This document shows, piece after piece, positions 19,092-26,815 of a DNA stretch of 32,541 bases (its first letter is position 1; each line of letters opens with the position of its first letter). Below the pieces are notes generated by a model. That model saw only the letters and a list, made by a program, of their open reading frames with translations. It had not been told where the DNA came from and did not search any database. A program made the translations under genes and the position numbers. The DNA lies in IMG/VR virus record IMGVR_UViG_3300036671_000180, positions 1 to 32,541 of that record; one strand, written 5' to 3'. This DNA comes from a virus.

Positions 19092-19140
19092 CCCCAAAAA
19101 ATTCCCTTTTTTCGATACAATAACCCAAAATCTCCCCTCT
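19092..19140 (+). repeat. ~50-bp imperfect direct repeat, copy A
   Basis: Shares with 19171-19221 the order CCCAAAAAA, then ATACAATAAC, then AAAATCTC and CCTCT. Confidence 0.65.
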
Positions 19141-19170
19141 TTTTCGTCTCATTCTTCTACCTTAAAAGAG

Positions 19171-19221
19171 CCCAAAAAACTCCAATTTTCCTATACAATA
19201 ACTCCCTAAAATCTCTCCTCT
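19171..19221 (+). repeat. ~50-bp imperfect direct repeat, copy B
   Basis: Partner of 19092-19140. Both contain a plus-strand TATACAAT- or GATACAAT-like -10 sequence, so tandem rightward promoters are possible. Confidence 0.65.
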
Positions 19222-19389
19222 AAAGGTCACACAATCCATACACTCTTAGTTTAAACTTCAACTACTTTTAGACTCAAAATACCCCCCTTTTCTCCCCCCA
19301 CCGCCTCCTCAATTAGGGGGCGCGATTCCTTAAGGAGACAAAAGCAGGTAAGGGGTTTATGATAGGTATCTAGAATAGAGGTGACAAAA

Positions 19390-19536
19390 ATGTCAATGAT
19401 CAATTTTACGTCTTCAGATATGCCTAAAGCATATGCAGTAAAGAAGCCCGAAGAATCTGTTGCAGTTAGCCCTGTAGCAAAGAAGGCTCCAGCCAAGAAG
19501 AAGGCACCAGTTAAGAAAGTTCAAGTAAGTGAATAA
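19390..19536 (+). CDS. Lys/Ala/Pro-tailed small protein, 48 aa
   Basis: MSMINFTSSDMPKAYAVKKP..., with a C-terminal half of AKKAPAKKKAPVKK type that resembles the tail of the holin at 16895 and histone H1-like tails. ATG after GAGGTGACA. First gene of the rightward arm. It may bind nucleic acid or membrane phosphates by charge; that is inference. Confidence 0.65.
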   Translation: MSMINFTSSDMPKAYAVKKPEESVAVSPVAKKAPAKKKAPVKKVQVSE

Positions 19537-19612
19537 GGATTCTTTAGTAGTACTTCTTATCCCCGCAGTAATTTTTCTTACTTACATAATTCTTATGCTA
19601 ATTATCCGATGA
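19529..19612 (+). CDS. Single-pass membrane peptide, 27 aa (GTG start)
   Basis: MNKDSLVVLLIPAVIFLTYI, then ILMLIIR: a bare transmembrane helix with a charged start. GTG overlaps the preceding gene by 8 nt and its TGA overlaps the next ATG (ATGA). Coding status rests on this double overlap and hydrophobicity. Confidence 0.5.
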   Translation: MNKDSLVVLLIPAVIFLTYIILMLIIR

Positions 19613-19782
19613 GTCATGATCCGATGAGACACCAGCACTCCTATGACGAGATTGCATACAAGCAACTTATAGATACTTATTTTTTTAGATGTAATAATTG
19701 TCTATTTCAAAAATCAATAAAAGGTGACATAGTTAGGGCAATACAGTCTGCATACAAAAACAAGGTTAAAAATGAAAACTAG
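19609..19782 (+). CDS. Small CxxC protein, 57 aa
   Basis: MSHDPMRHQHSYDEIAYKQL..., with His-rich N-terminus and CNNC (28-31) in FFRCNNCLFQKS; HxH plus CxxC could bind a metal. Basic C-terminal helix (SAYKNKVKNEN). Coupled to the preceding membrane peptide. Function unknown. Confidence 0.6.
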   Translation: MSHDPMRHQHSYDEIAYKQLIDTYFFRCNNCLFQKSIKGDIVRAIQSAYKNKVKNEN

Positions 19783-19797
19783 AGACACAGAGAAATA

Positions 19798-20082
19798 ATG
19801 GAATTTATAAAAGAACACGAAGTTGATAGAGGTCCCATCATTAGATGGTTTGCTAATAAAGCAATGAACGTATCAAGTTGGCTTATAGATAAATCAGAGC
19901 CATATGCAGACATGTACACAGCCGTGTGGGATGAATACGAAAATGACATCTTATCTACCCCTCAGAATCAGATGGGCATATCTGATTCCTACACTGAGAG
20001 CAGTCCGTACAGGACTAGAAAAGAGATAAAAGAATCACTCTCTCTACCACAGTTTGATCACCTAACAGATGATCTACTTTAG
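19798..20082 (+). CDS. Hypothetical protein, 94 aa
   Basis: MEFIKEHEVDRGPIIRWFANKAMNV..., helical with aromatic residues, then a polar tail rich in Ser/Thr/Pro (TESSPYRTRKEIKESLSLPQ). ATG after CAGAGAAATA. Not recognised. Confidence 0.7.
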   Translation: MEFIKEHEVDRGPIIRWFANKAMNVSSWLIDKSEPYADMYTAVWDEYENDILSTPQNQMGISDSYTESSPYRTRKEIKESLSLPQFDHLTDDLL

Positions 20083-20097
20083 TTTAGAAGGATCTAA

Positions 20098-20298
20098 ATG
20101 CTAAATATTCATGACGCATTAATTGAACTGACATTAGCAGAGCAAGCTATTAGAAGAGTGCGCGATTTACATCAACCTAATTACGACAACGAATGCTCTT
20201 CATGTATAAGATGTCTTGACTATGACACAAGCGATCCAATTTGGGAACCTTATCCGTGTCCTACTATTAAAGCTTTAGATAATCTTAAGGAGTATTAA
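20098..20298 (+). CDS. Small zinc-binding protein, 66 aa
   Basis: MLNIHDALIELTLAEQAIRR..., then H-x8-CSSC-x-x-C and YPCPTIKAL. The H...CxxC...YPCPTI-x-AL order is seen in small actinophage and Streptomyces proteins thought to bind zinc. ATG after GAAGGATC; its stop overlaps the next ATG (TAATG). Confidence 0.7.
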   Translation: MLNIHDALIELTLAEQAIRRVRDLHQPNYDNECSSCIRCLDYDTSDPIWEPYPCPTIKALDNLKEY

Positions 20299-20540
20299 TG
20301 ATTGAACGCAAATCTATGGCATACTACAACGCACTAAATGATCAAGAGCGGTTTCTTGTTGATTCGGGGTGGAAAGATGCAGTTAAATCTGTTCTTACAT
20401 ATTGCGAAGATAAGTTAGATTACTGTGAAAAATTTCTTAATGAGTTTGAAGATGATGGTTTAGAAATAGATTTAACTAAAGTTCAAATCACAACTGCTCA
20501 TCAAATATTCTCAGAATTAATAAAGGAGCTAACTAACTAA
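20298..20540 (+). CDS. Hypothetical helical protein, 80 aa
   Basis: MIERKSMAYYNALNDQERFL..., helical, acidic, with two Cys (YCEDKLDYCEKFLNEFE). Coupled at both ends by TAATG overlaps; AAGGAG upstream lies in the preceding gene. Function unknown. Confidence 0.7.
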   Translation: MIERKSMAYYNALNDQERFLVDSGWKDAVKSVLTYCEDKLDYCEKFLNEFEDDGLEIDLTKVQITTAHQIFSELIKELTN

Positions 20541-20710
20541 TGAGTAAAAAATCTAAGCACGATAAGTTGTGCCCAAACTATGTTTGGCCATGTTGCTCAT
20601 GGATTAATAACTGTCAGTGTCAATGCTTATGCAATTTTATAAAAGAAGTAAGATCCGATGAAAGAAAAAAACAAAAAGACAAAAAAGGAAAAACAAAAAA
20701 TGATAACTAA
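20540..20710 (+). CDS. Cys-rich basic protein, 56 aa
   Basis: MSKKSKHDKLCPNYVWPCCS..., with eight Cys in the first 31 residues (C, CC, CxCxCxC) and then a Lys-rich tail (DERKKQKDKKGKTKNDN). Metal-binding or disulfide-rich head with a nucleic-acid-like tail. ATG overlaps the preceding TAA; AAAGGAG upstream. Family not recognised. Confidence 0.65.
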   Translation: MSKKSKHDKLCPNYVWPCCSWINNCQCQCLCNFIKEVRSDERKKQKDKKGKTKNDN

Positions 20711-20852
20711 TTTTATCTCAGTAGGTACTCAGCAATTACTAATAGAGTTATTTAACGATAAAGATAATAAAGAAGTTCTCCATGATTTATCTAAATTATC
20801 CGAAGCAGAGCAGTGCGCAATTAGAGAACTGTTAGATGAGTCAGGGTGTTAG
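20700..20852 (+). CDS. Hypothetical helical protein, 50 aa
   Basis: Start taken at ATG 20700 (MITNFISVGTQQLLIELFND), overlapping the preceding gene by 11 nt, with AAGGAAAAAC upstream. The longer ORF from 20658 begins inside the Lys-rich coding of the other frame and is less likely. Ends ECAIREL-like helix and a Cys. Function unknown. Confidence 0.6.
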   Translation: MITNFISVGTQQLLIELFNDKDNKEVLHDLSKLSEAEQCAIRELLDESGC

Positions 20853-20963
20853 GGATAAAGATGAGCGTTTAGTATTATTTTTATATAAGTTGTTTCTTCA
20901 TTTGGATTTACTTCTTTAGGTTGTCTTTTAGAAGTAGAACGTGGATATAGGATATAGATTTAT

Positions 20964-20991
20964 TTGACAGAGTTGAGATAAGTTTTAGTTA
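20964..20991 (+). promoter_or_regulatory. Sigma-70-like promoter before 21011
   Basis: TTGACA (20964-20969), 16-nt spacer, TAGTTA (20986-20991). The preceding 110 nt hold no gene. Confidence 0.5.
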
Positions 20992-21010
20992 TGTTTAGGA
21001 AATTAAATTA

Positions 21011-21256
21011 ATGGTTGCATCAAACTTGTCAGATATTCCTGAATCTAAAGTTGATTTCTGTCCTTGCAATAGATGCTCGGTGGCAAGAAAACAAGGTAAA
21101 CAAGAAGCAGAAGTTAGAGTCACAGAACTACTAAATAAGATTTCTCGGCTAGAAAAACAAATTTACAATGCTGAAGGCTATTGCGAGATCTCAAAGAAAA
21201 CCTGCGGAATATGTCCAATGAAGCAACTTTGCATAAAGACAGGGCAAACAAGTTAA
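21011..21256 (+). CDS. Cys-rich coiled-coil protein, 81 aa
   Basis: MVASNLSDIPESKVDFCPCN..., CPCNRC (17-22) near the start, a central helix (EAEVRVTELLNKISRLEKQI), then C-x6-C-x2-C-x4-C (CEISKKTCGICPMKQLC). Two metal sites joined by a coiled coil are plausible. Stop overlaps the next ATG (TAATG). Function unknown. Confidence 0.65.
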   Translation: MVASNLSDIPESKVDFCPCNRCSVARKQGKQEAEVRVTELLNKISRLEKQIYNAEGYCEISKKTCGICPMKQLCIKTGQTS

Positions 21257-21684
21257 TGCTAAAAAATAAAGCAATTATTGTTGATATTGATGGCACTATA
21301 GCTCATTATGACCCAGAAGTTAGAGATCCATATGACACAGACTTTGAGAAGATTATCCAAGATTCTCCAGACAGAACAGTAATTAAAGTGATTGAATCAC
21401 TCTTCCACCAAGGACATACAATAATCTATGTAACTGGTAGAAATGAAGAAACTGAAGAGGCAACTAGAGAATGGTTGCGTCTGTTTGCTCCTCCTTACGC
21501 TTATCTATATATGAGAAAACGTAATGACTACCGTCAAGACTCCGAGGTAAAGAAAGAAATATATGAAACGCATATTGTCAATCACTTTGATGTGCTTTGT
21601 GTTTTTGATGATCGTCAGCAAGTCGTAGACATGTGGCGCGAGATCGGACTTGTTTGTATGCAAGTTGCTCCAGGAGATTTTTAG
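21256..21684 (+). CDS. HAD phosphatase, Pnk 3'-phosphatase type, 142 aa
   Basis: Start taken at ATG 21256 (MLKNKAIIVDIDGTIAHYD), overlapping the upstream stop; the ORF from 21181 reads through that gene in another frame. Motif I DIDGT (D10, D12), motif II VTGRNEE, and motif IV VFDDRQQVVDMWREIGLVCMQVAPGDF match the phosphatase half of phage T4 polynucleotide kinase. This enzyme removes 3' phosphates and prepares RNA or DNA ends for ligation. No kinase half and no ligase are in this window. Confidence 0.85.
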   Translation: MLKNKAIIVDIDGTIAHYDPEVRDPYDTDFEKIIQDSPDRTVIKVIESLFHQGHTIIYVTGRNEETEEATREWLRLFAPPYAYLYMRKRNDYRQDSEVKKEIYETHIVNHFDVLCVFDDRQQVVDMWREIGLVCMQVAPGDF

Positions 21685-21747
21685 TGGATAGAAAAAACGT
21701 AAGTCCTAAGTAAAATAAAGTAATTTTAAACAGGAATAGGTATTTAT

Positions 21748-21981
21748 ATGCAGTCTGAATTTAATCAATACGCCTACCCATACTCAGTAGATCAGAGTAT
21801 TTCTCAGAACGAAAAATTGTTTCAAATTTTAGAAAAACTTCAGAGTATTATTGATAGCATCAAAGTACGAAAAGAATCTGAACAGTTTATTTATGGAGTA
21901 CGAGCAAGTATGGATGTCATACTTATTGAAATTAAAGGGAAAAGTAATCCAAATCAAGAGAGTATTTCTTACTCCGAGTAA
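21748..21981 (+). CDS. Hypothetical protein, 77 aa
   Basis: MQSEFNQYAYPYSVDQSISQ..., then a long coiled-coil-like helix (EKLFQILEKLQSIIDSIKVR). ATG after AGGAATAGG. Sits just before the RNR gene; relation unknown. Confidence 0.65.
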   Translation: MQSEFNQYAYPYSVDQSISQNEKLFQILEKLQSIIDSIKVRKESEQFIYGVRASMDVILIEIKGKSNPNQESISYSE

Positions 21982-22051
21982 ATACCCCTAGCGTTCTACT
22001 GCTAGTATTCTAAATCTAACGCAAATACCCCCTATCAAAAAAGGTAAACCT

Positions 22052-24103
22052 ATGTCTAATTCAATGTTCTCATTCCGTCTAAACGAAGAATTTGTATCTT
22101 CTTACAAAGATAAAAAAGCTCCGTTTGGTTATAGAGATGCAGCCGGGAACTCAGTAGGCGAGATTACTTTCTTACGTACTTACTCACGTATTAAAGAAGA
22201 TGGCACCAAAGAAACATGGGTGGATGTCTGTGTGCGCGTTATCAATGGCATGTACTCGATTCAAAAAGATCATTGCAAAACATCGCGTCTTCCTTGGTCG
22301 GATACTCGCGCAGCAGCTTCAGCTAAAGAAGCATTTGATCGCCTATTTAATTTGAAGTGGACACCTCCAGGTCGTGGACTCTGGGTTATGGGAACTCCAC
22401 TAGTTAACGAGCAAAAGAACTCTGCAGCACTTCAAAACTGCGCGTTTGTTTCAACGCGAGAGATGACAAAAAATGATCCAGCAAAACCATTTGCATTCCT
22501 TATGGAAGCATCAATGCTTGGCGTTGGTGTTGGATTTGATGATCTTGGAGCAGATAAAGACTTTATTATTTATAAGCCAAAAGAAGATGTGACAACTGTA
22601 GTAGTTGCAGATACTCGCGAAGGTTGGGTAGAGACAACTTCACAGCTTATTAATTCTTACCTAAAAGCAGATCAACCAACATTTGAATTTGATTACTCGC
22701 TTGTTAGACCAGCTGGCGCACCAATTAAAATCTTTGGTGGAACTGCAGCAGGTCCAGAACCGCTAATTAGACTTCATAACTACATTAGAAATCTTTTTGT
22801 TGGAAGAGAGAACCAGAAGGTTACTCGTACTGACATTGCTGATATTGGTAATCTTATTGGCGTTTGCGTAGTTTCTGGAAACGTTCGTAGATCAGCTGAA
22901 TTATTAATTGGTCGCTTAGATGATGAAACATTCCTTAACTTAAAGAATGCAGAAGTATTTCCAGAACGTAACTCTTACGATCCAAAAGCTCCTGGCTGGG
23001 GATGGATGTCTAACAATTCTGTATCAGCAGAAGTTGGTCAAGACCTTTCAGGAATTGTTGAAGGTATTGCACTTAATGGAGAGCCAGGTGTTGTTTGGCT
23101 TGACCTATCAAGAAAGTATGGTCGCTTAATAGATCCACCTAATAATAAAGATCATCGCATCATGGGCTACAACCCTTGTGCAGAGCAATCTCTTGAGTCA
23201 TATGAAATGTGTACCCTTGTTGAAACATATTTAAATCGTCACGATGATATTGATGACTTTAAGCGAACTCTAAAGTTTGCATACCTCTACGCAAAGACTG
23301 TAACTCTTCTTCCAACTCATTGGGAAGAGACCAACGCAATCATGCAACGTAATCGACGCATTGGTACATCGATTTCTGGAGTTGCTAACTTTGCAGATCG
23401 TATTGGATTACCAGTAATGAAAGAGTGGATGAATCAGGGATATGCAGTAGTTAAGGGCTACGATGTCACTTACTCAGAGTGGTTAGGTATTCGCGAGTCA
23501 ATTAAAACAACAACCGTTAAACCATCAGGAACTGTTTCAATTCTTGCAGGTGAATCCCCAGGAGTTCATTGGACTCCAGGTGGTAAGTACTTTAATCGTG
23601 CTATTCGCTTTGCTAACTCAGATCCAATGCTTCCACTATTTAAGATGGCAAACTACAGAGTTGAACCAGCATCAGAATCTCCTGACACAACCTCTGTAGT
23701 CTTTTTCCCAATTAGGTCAGATGCAGAGCGTGCAGAAAAAGATGTAACAATCTTTGAGAAAATGGCCCTTGCGGTCACTGCTCAGCGTTACTGGTCAGAT
23801 AATTCTGTATCTGTAACTATCTCTTTTGATCCTGAGACAGAGAAGCAACATGTTGGCACAGTTCTTCATATGCATGATGGACAGCTTAAGACAGTTTCAT
23901 TCCTACCTTCAGGAAACTTTACATATCCTCAAATGCCATACACCCAGATCACAGAAGAAGAGTATGAGCAAGAGGGTTCTATGAAGCTATTCCCAATTGA
24001 CTTCTCTGGTGTCTACGCAGGTATGGCTTCTGATGCTATTGGCGAGGCGTACTGCACAACAGATGCTTGCGAAGTTAAACTAATCTCAGAAAATACCAAA
24101 TAA
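22052..24103 (+). CDS. nrdJ: Class II adenosylcobalamin-dependent ribonucleoside-triphosphate reductase, 683 aa
   Basis: Reduces ribonucleotides to deoxyribonucleotides using adenosylcobalamin, with no oxygen need. Key residues fit the monomeric Lactobacillus-type enzyme: QNC (C130), NPCAEQ (C376) and MCTLVE (C387, 11 residues later, as for C408/C419), KPSGTVS phosphate loop, and C-terminal pair C668/C673 (YCTTDAC). Length is near the family's. ATG follows AAAAAAGG. It would supply dNTPs for phage replication and depends on host B12. No frameshift or intein seen. Confidence 0.95.
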   Translation: MSNSMFSFRLNEEFVSSYKDKKAPFGYRDAAGNSVGEITFLRTYSRIKEDGTKETWVDVCVRVINGMYSIQKDHCKTSRLPWSDTRAAASAKEAFDRLFNLKWTPPGRGLWVMGTPLVNEQKNSAALQNCAFVSTREMTKNDPAKPFAFLMEASMLGVGVGFDDLGADKDFIIYKPKEDVTTVVVADTREGWVETTSQLINSYLKADQPTFEFDYSLVRPAGAPIKIFGGTAAGPEPLIRLHNYIRNLFVGRENQKVTRTDIADIGNLIGVCVVSGNVRRSAELLIGRLDDETFLNLKNAEVFPERNSYDPKAPGWGWMSNNSVSAEVGQDLSGIVEGIALNGEPGVVWLDLSRKYGRLIDPPNNKDHRIMGYNPCAEQSLESYEMCTLVETYLNRHDDIDDFKRTLKFAYLYAKTVTLLPTHWEETNAIMQRNRRIGTSISGVANFADRIGLPVMKEWMNQGYAVVKGYDVTYSEWLGIRESIKTTTVKPSGTVSILAGESPGVHWTPGGKYFNRAIRFANSDPMLPLFKMANYRVEPASESPDTTSVVFFPIRSDAERAEKDVTIFEKMALAVTAQRYWSDNSVSVTISFDPETEKQHVGTVLHMHDGQLKTVSFLPSGNFTYPQMPYTQITEEEYEQEGSMKLFPIDFSGVYAGMASDAIGEAYCTTDACEVKLISENTK

Positions 24104-24126
24104 TAAAGGATTTTCTATATTTAAAT

Positions 24127-24163
24127 AAGCGGGCGGTTTCGTATACAACCGTCCGCTTTATTT
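24127..24163 (+). terminator. Terminator of nrdJ
   Basis: AAGCGGGCGGTT with AACCGTCCGCTT (12 pairs, one G-U), 8-nt loop, then TTTATTT; strong. Confidence 0.85.
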
Positions 24164-24164
24164 A

Positions 24165-24316
24165 GTAACCTAGATCATATATATGTAGAAGAACGTCCTA
24201 TTACAGAGGATCAAATAGTTACTAAGTGTCCTAAATGTAATAGCGCACTGACTAGAGTATTTAGTGACACACCTGTACTATTTAAGGGTAGAGGTTTCTA
24301 CTCGACTGGAGGATAG
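24165..24316 (+). pseudogene. FmdB-type zinc-ribbon remnant, no start codon
   Basis: The frame ending at TAG 24316 reads DHIYVEERPITEDQIVTKCP, then KCNSALTRVFSDTP and VLFKGRGFYSTGG. The CPKC and the FKGxGFYST ending are the hallmark of FmdB-family regulatory zinc ribbons. The usual N-terminal half (MPxYEYxC..CG) is missing, and no ATG, GTG or TTG lies in frame before the upstream TAA; the frame runs back into the nrdJ terminator. Read as a decapitated remnant. A non-standard start or a base error in ATATATATG are alternatives. Confidence 0.6.
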
Positions 24317-24862
24317 ATGTCTAGACATAAAAACTTTGATTCTAGTACTACATTAACTTTAAATAAAGAAGACAGTGGTGTTACGGTTAGGAGTCTTAGG
24401 TTTTCTGATATTACTTCTCTATTTTATGTAAAAAATCTAAACAAAGAACACATAAAACCTTATGAAAAACTAGTAAACCAAGAAAGCATAGACTCTTCAG
24501 CATTTTCAATTGTATATAAAAAAAGAATGAAAAAAGAAAAACTTGTTGGAGAGATTGTACTTTCTGAGTTTGATGAGATTGATCAGTCATGTTTCCTAAG
24601 TATTTGGGTAGACAAAGATTTTAACAACTTAGGTATTGCTACAAAAGCAATAAAGATAGTTAAAGATCACTCTTTCAATACTTTAGGAGTTTACGAGATA
24701 AGAGCAGTAGTGCAACAAGGAAATAGTGTAAGTAAGAGAGTTTTAACTAAAAACGGTTTTAAACTTAAAGATTCATCAGAAGTAGTAAACTATCTTATTG
24801 ATGGAACCTTAAAGTCTCACAACATTTACAAAGTATTTAAACAAGATCAGGAAGTAAAGTAA
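24317..24862 (+). CDS. GNAT acetyltransferase, RimJ/RimL type, 181 aa
   Basis: Fold pattern of RimJ-like GNATs: VTVRSLRFSDITSL at the N-terminus, LVGEIVLSEFDEIDQSCFLSIWVD strands, then FNNLGIATKAIKIVKDHSF (acetyl-CoA loop and helix) and VYEIRAVVQQGNSVSKRVLTKNGFKL (the NxxSxxVxxKxGF signature). ATG directly follows the FmdB-like stop with CTGGAGG upstream. Substrate unknown. First of four closely packed genes; the next ATG overlaps its stop. Confidence 0.8.
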   Translation: MSRHKNFDSSTTLTLNKEDSGVTVRSLRFSDITSLFYVKNLNKEHIKPYEKLVNQESIDSSAFSIVYKKRMKKEKLVGEIVLSEFDEIDQSCFLSIWVDKDFNNLGIATKAIKIVKDHSFNTLGVYEIRAVVQQGNSVSKRVLTKNGFKLKDSSEVVNYLIDGTLKSHNIYKVFKQDQEVK

Positions 24863-25056
24863 TGCTAAATAAAGGAAAAGGCGGCAAGTCCGTAGCACCA
24901 GTACAAACATCTGGTCGTAAAAACAATAAACCTTCTAAGAAGTACCCACGCACTGCCCCAGCAGCAAGTGGTAGAGGTAAGGCAACAGGTAGAACTGTTG
25001 GCGGATACTCTCCAGCAAAGTTAGCAATTAGGGCAGAAAAGCGTAGAACAAATTAG
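24862..25056 (+). CDS. Small very basic protein, 64 aa
   Basis: MLNKGKGGKSVAPVQTSGRK..., about one quarter Lys/Arg with Gly/Ser/Pro, no hydrophobic core, so probably disordered and nucleic-acid binding. Starts by TAATG overlap with the GNAT gene. A DNA- or capsid-associated role is inference. Confidence 0.65.
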   Translation: MLNKGKGGKSVAPVQTSGRKNNKPSKKYPRTAPAASGRGKATGRTVGGYSPAKLAIRAEKRRTN

Positions 25057-25058
25057 AG

Positions 25059-25847
25059 ATGCTCAGCGATCCTCATAAAGGCATTGATAGAGATTTAGAT
25101 GTTTTTATGTCATCTTTGATTGACCCTGATGATATCTACCATAAGGGTCACTTTAGAAGACTTGCTAGAACAGTAGAAGTTTTACTGAAACAAAAACCAG
25201 AAGGAAGCCTATTAGAGGTAGGTACTAGCAAGATAGTTCCTATTACTCTTGCAAAGTTTAGTCCTGACTTAAAAGTTTCAGTTACCGATTTTGATTTAAC
25301 TAAACCTAAAAAAGGTTCGACAATACTTTCTTTAAATGGCCAAGAAGTAAAAGTTCCCTGTTTTAGAGTAGATTTAGAAAATACACCGATACCAGTTCCT
25401 GATGAAACTTTTGATTACGTTCTTTGCTGCGAAGTACTAGAACATATGGAAATAGATCCTATGTTTATGCTTGCAGAACTAAATAGAGTACTAAAACAAA
25501 ATGGAACTTTAATTCTAACTACACCAAATGTAGTCAGCAGTAGAGGCATTACAAAAATGCTTAATGGTATTGAGCCGTACTTTTATATGCACTATACAAA
25601 GAATAGAGAGTTGCATCGACACAACTACGAGTACAGCATATACTCTCTAACAAAACTTATTAAGGCTGCTGGATTTGATGGAAGCGCTTGGACTGAAGAT
25701 ACTTTTGAAGATCCTATACATAAAGATATAGATAGACTAAAAACTGCAGGATATAACCTTCAACACCTTGGTGATAATTTATTTACTGTTGCTAGAAAAG
25801 TATCTAAAGTTTTAGACATGCAACCAGATTGGATGTACTCAGACTAA
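25059..25847 (+). CDS. Class I SAM-dependent methyltransferase, 262 aa
   Basis: Motif I region LLEVGTSKIVPITLAKF (about 47-63), acidic D in SVTDFD, and motif IV FDYVLCCEVLEHMEIDPMFM followed by ELNRVLKQNGTLILTTPN are typical of Methyltransf_11/25-type enzymes acting on small molecules or sugars. A C-terminal EYSIYSLTKLIKAAGF segment also fits. Target unknown. Coupled to the next gene by TAATG. Confidence 0.8.
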   Translation: MLSDPHKGIDRDLDVFMSSLIDPDDIYHKGHFRRLARTVEVLLKQKPEGSLLEVGTSKIVPITLAKFSPDLKVSVTDFDLTKPKKGSTILSLNGQEVKVPCFRVDLENTPIPVPDETFDYVLCCEVLEHMEIDPMFMLAELNRVLKQNGTLILTTPNVVSSRGITKMLNGIEPYFYMHYTKNRELHRHNYEYSIYSLTKLIKAAGFDGSAWTEDTFEDPIHKDIDRLKTAGYNLQHLGDNLFTVARKVSKVLDMQPDWMYSD

Positions 25848-26788
25848 TGTTTATTAAAGAACATCCAAATATTACAGAACTAGGTGGAAGAGTTACTGAT
25901 CTACGTAGACTTGTAGACCCAGAAGATAAGACTTGGTCAGCCACTAATCCCTCAATTGCCATGGCTCCTAAGAATAGATATGCAATTGCAGTACGTTCAA
26001 GTAACTACGTCATACTTCCTAATGGCACTTATCACGTTACTACTGGTGGTTTAATTCAGTCTCAGGTGTGGTTCTCTGAATTAGATAAAGAGTTTAAAAT
26101 TAAAAACTTAAAAAAAGTAGATCTATCTAATGTAGGAGTAGAACTAAAAAGAGGACTAGAAGATCCTAAACTTTTTTGGAGAGATGGTACTTGGCATTTT
26201 ACTGCAGTAATGCTGGAGAAAAGTCATACCCCATACGCTCGAATGGTAACTTGTGAATTAGATTCTAGAGGTTCAAAAGTTGTGTCTTTAGAGAAACATA
26301 GCGGGATGGAAGAAAAGAAACCAGAAAAAAACTGGATGCTTACTTCCGAAAGAAGTCCTAACTTTGATTTTGTATACGGACCAAATGCAATAATTAAAGA
26401 CAACATCATGACTACCAAGATGGAAGATAGCCCTAAATTATCTGCACTAAGAGGTAATAGTAATCTTTTAGATTTACGTGATGATACCTACTTAGCGGTT
26501 ATGCATCAAACTTTTCATAAGTCAGACATGATTAATTCAGCAAATTCTTTTGGAATGATTAAAGCCACTCTTAGGAACTACATTAGTTATTTTGTTAGGT
26601 TTGATTCTTATGGTTTTCCTATTGGTATAACTAAAGGATTTTATTTTTCCCGCCCGGGAGTTGAGTTTGCTGCAGGACTAACTCAGAATAAAAAGGACTT
26701 TATAGTCAGTTTTGGTAGAGAAGATGTATCGTCTCACCTTGCGTTTATAGATAAACAAATTATATTGGACGGTCTTCAAGGAGTCTGA
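25847..26788 (+). CDS. Beta-propeller glycosidase-like protein (GH43/GH130-like), 313 aa
   Basis: Start taken at ATG 25847 (MFIKEHPNITELGG), overlapping the upstream stop. Contains NPSIAMAPKNRYAIAVRSSNY, GLEDPKLFWRDGTWHFTAVML, NSNLLDLRDDTYLAVMHQTF and a C-terminal YFVRFDSYGFPIGITKGFYF with VEFAAGLTQNKKDFIVSFG. The repeated E/DDP-x-LF and DD-Y-LAV blades are those of five-bladed propeller glycoside hydrolases/phosphorylases. With the adjacent GNAT and methyltransferase it suggests sugar metabolism or surface-glycan modification. Catalytic residues not proved. Confidence 0.55.
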   Translation: MFIKEHPNITELGGRVTDLRRLVDPEDKTWSATNPSIAMAPKNRYAIAVRSSNYVILPNGTYHVTTGGLIQSQVWFSELDKEFKIKNLKKVDLSNVGVELKRGLEDPKLFWRDGTWHFTAVMLEKSHTPYARMVTCELDSRGSKVVSLEKHSGMEEKKPEKNWMLTSERSPNFDFVYGPNAIIKDNIMTTKMEDSPKLSALRGNSNLLDLRDDTYLAVMHQTFHKSDMINSANSFGMIKATLRNYISYFVRFDSYGFPIGITKGFYFSRPGVEFAAGLTQNKKDFIVSFGREDVSSHLAFIDKQIILDGLQGV

Positions 26789-26815
26789 ATAAATGCAGGA
26801 ATATAGTATTAATAG

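Larger units (their letters stand above)
18870..19389. other. AT-rich divergent non-coding region, possible origin/control region
   Basis: About 520 nt without a credible gene between the leftward and rightward arms. Left part: many ACTAT/TATAG boxes (for example TATAGTACTACTAACTATAC near 18872). Right part: long pyrimidine tracts and two imperfect direct repeats. GTTTAAAC occurs near 19249. Candidate replication origin or bidirectional promoter region, by position and composition only. Confidence 0.45.
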
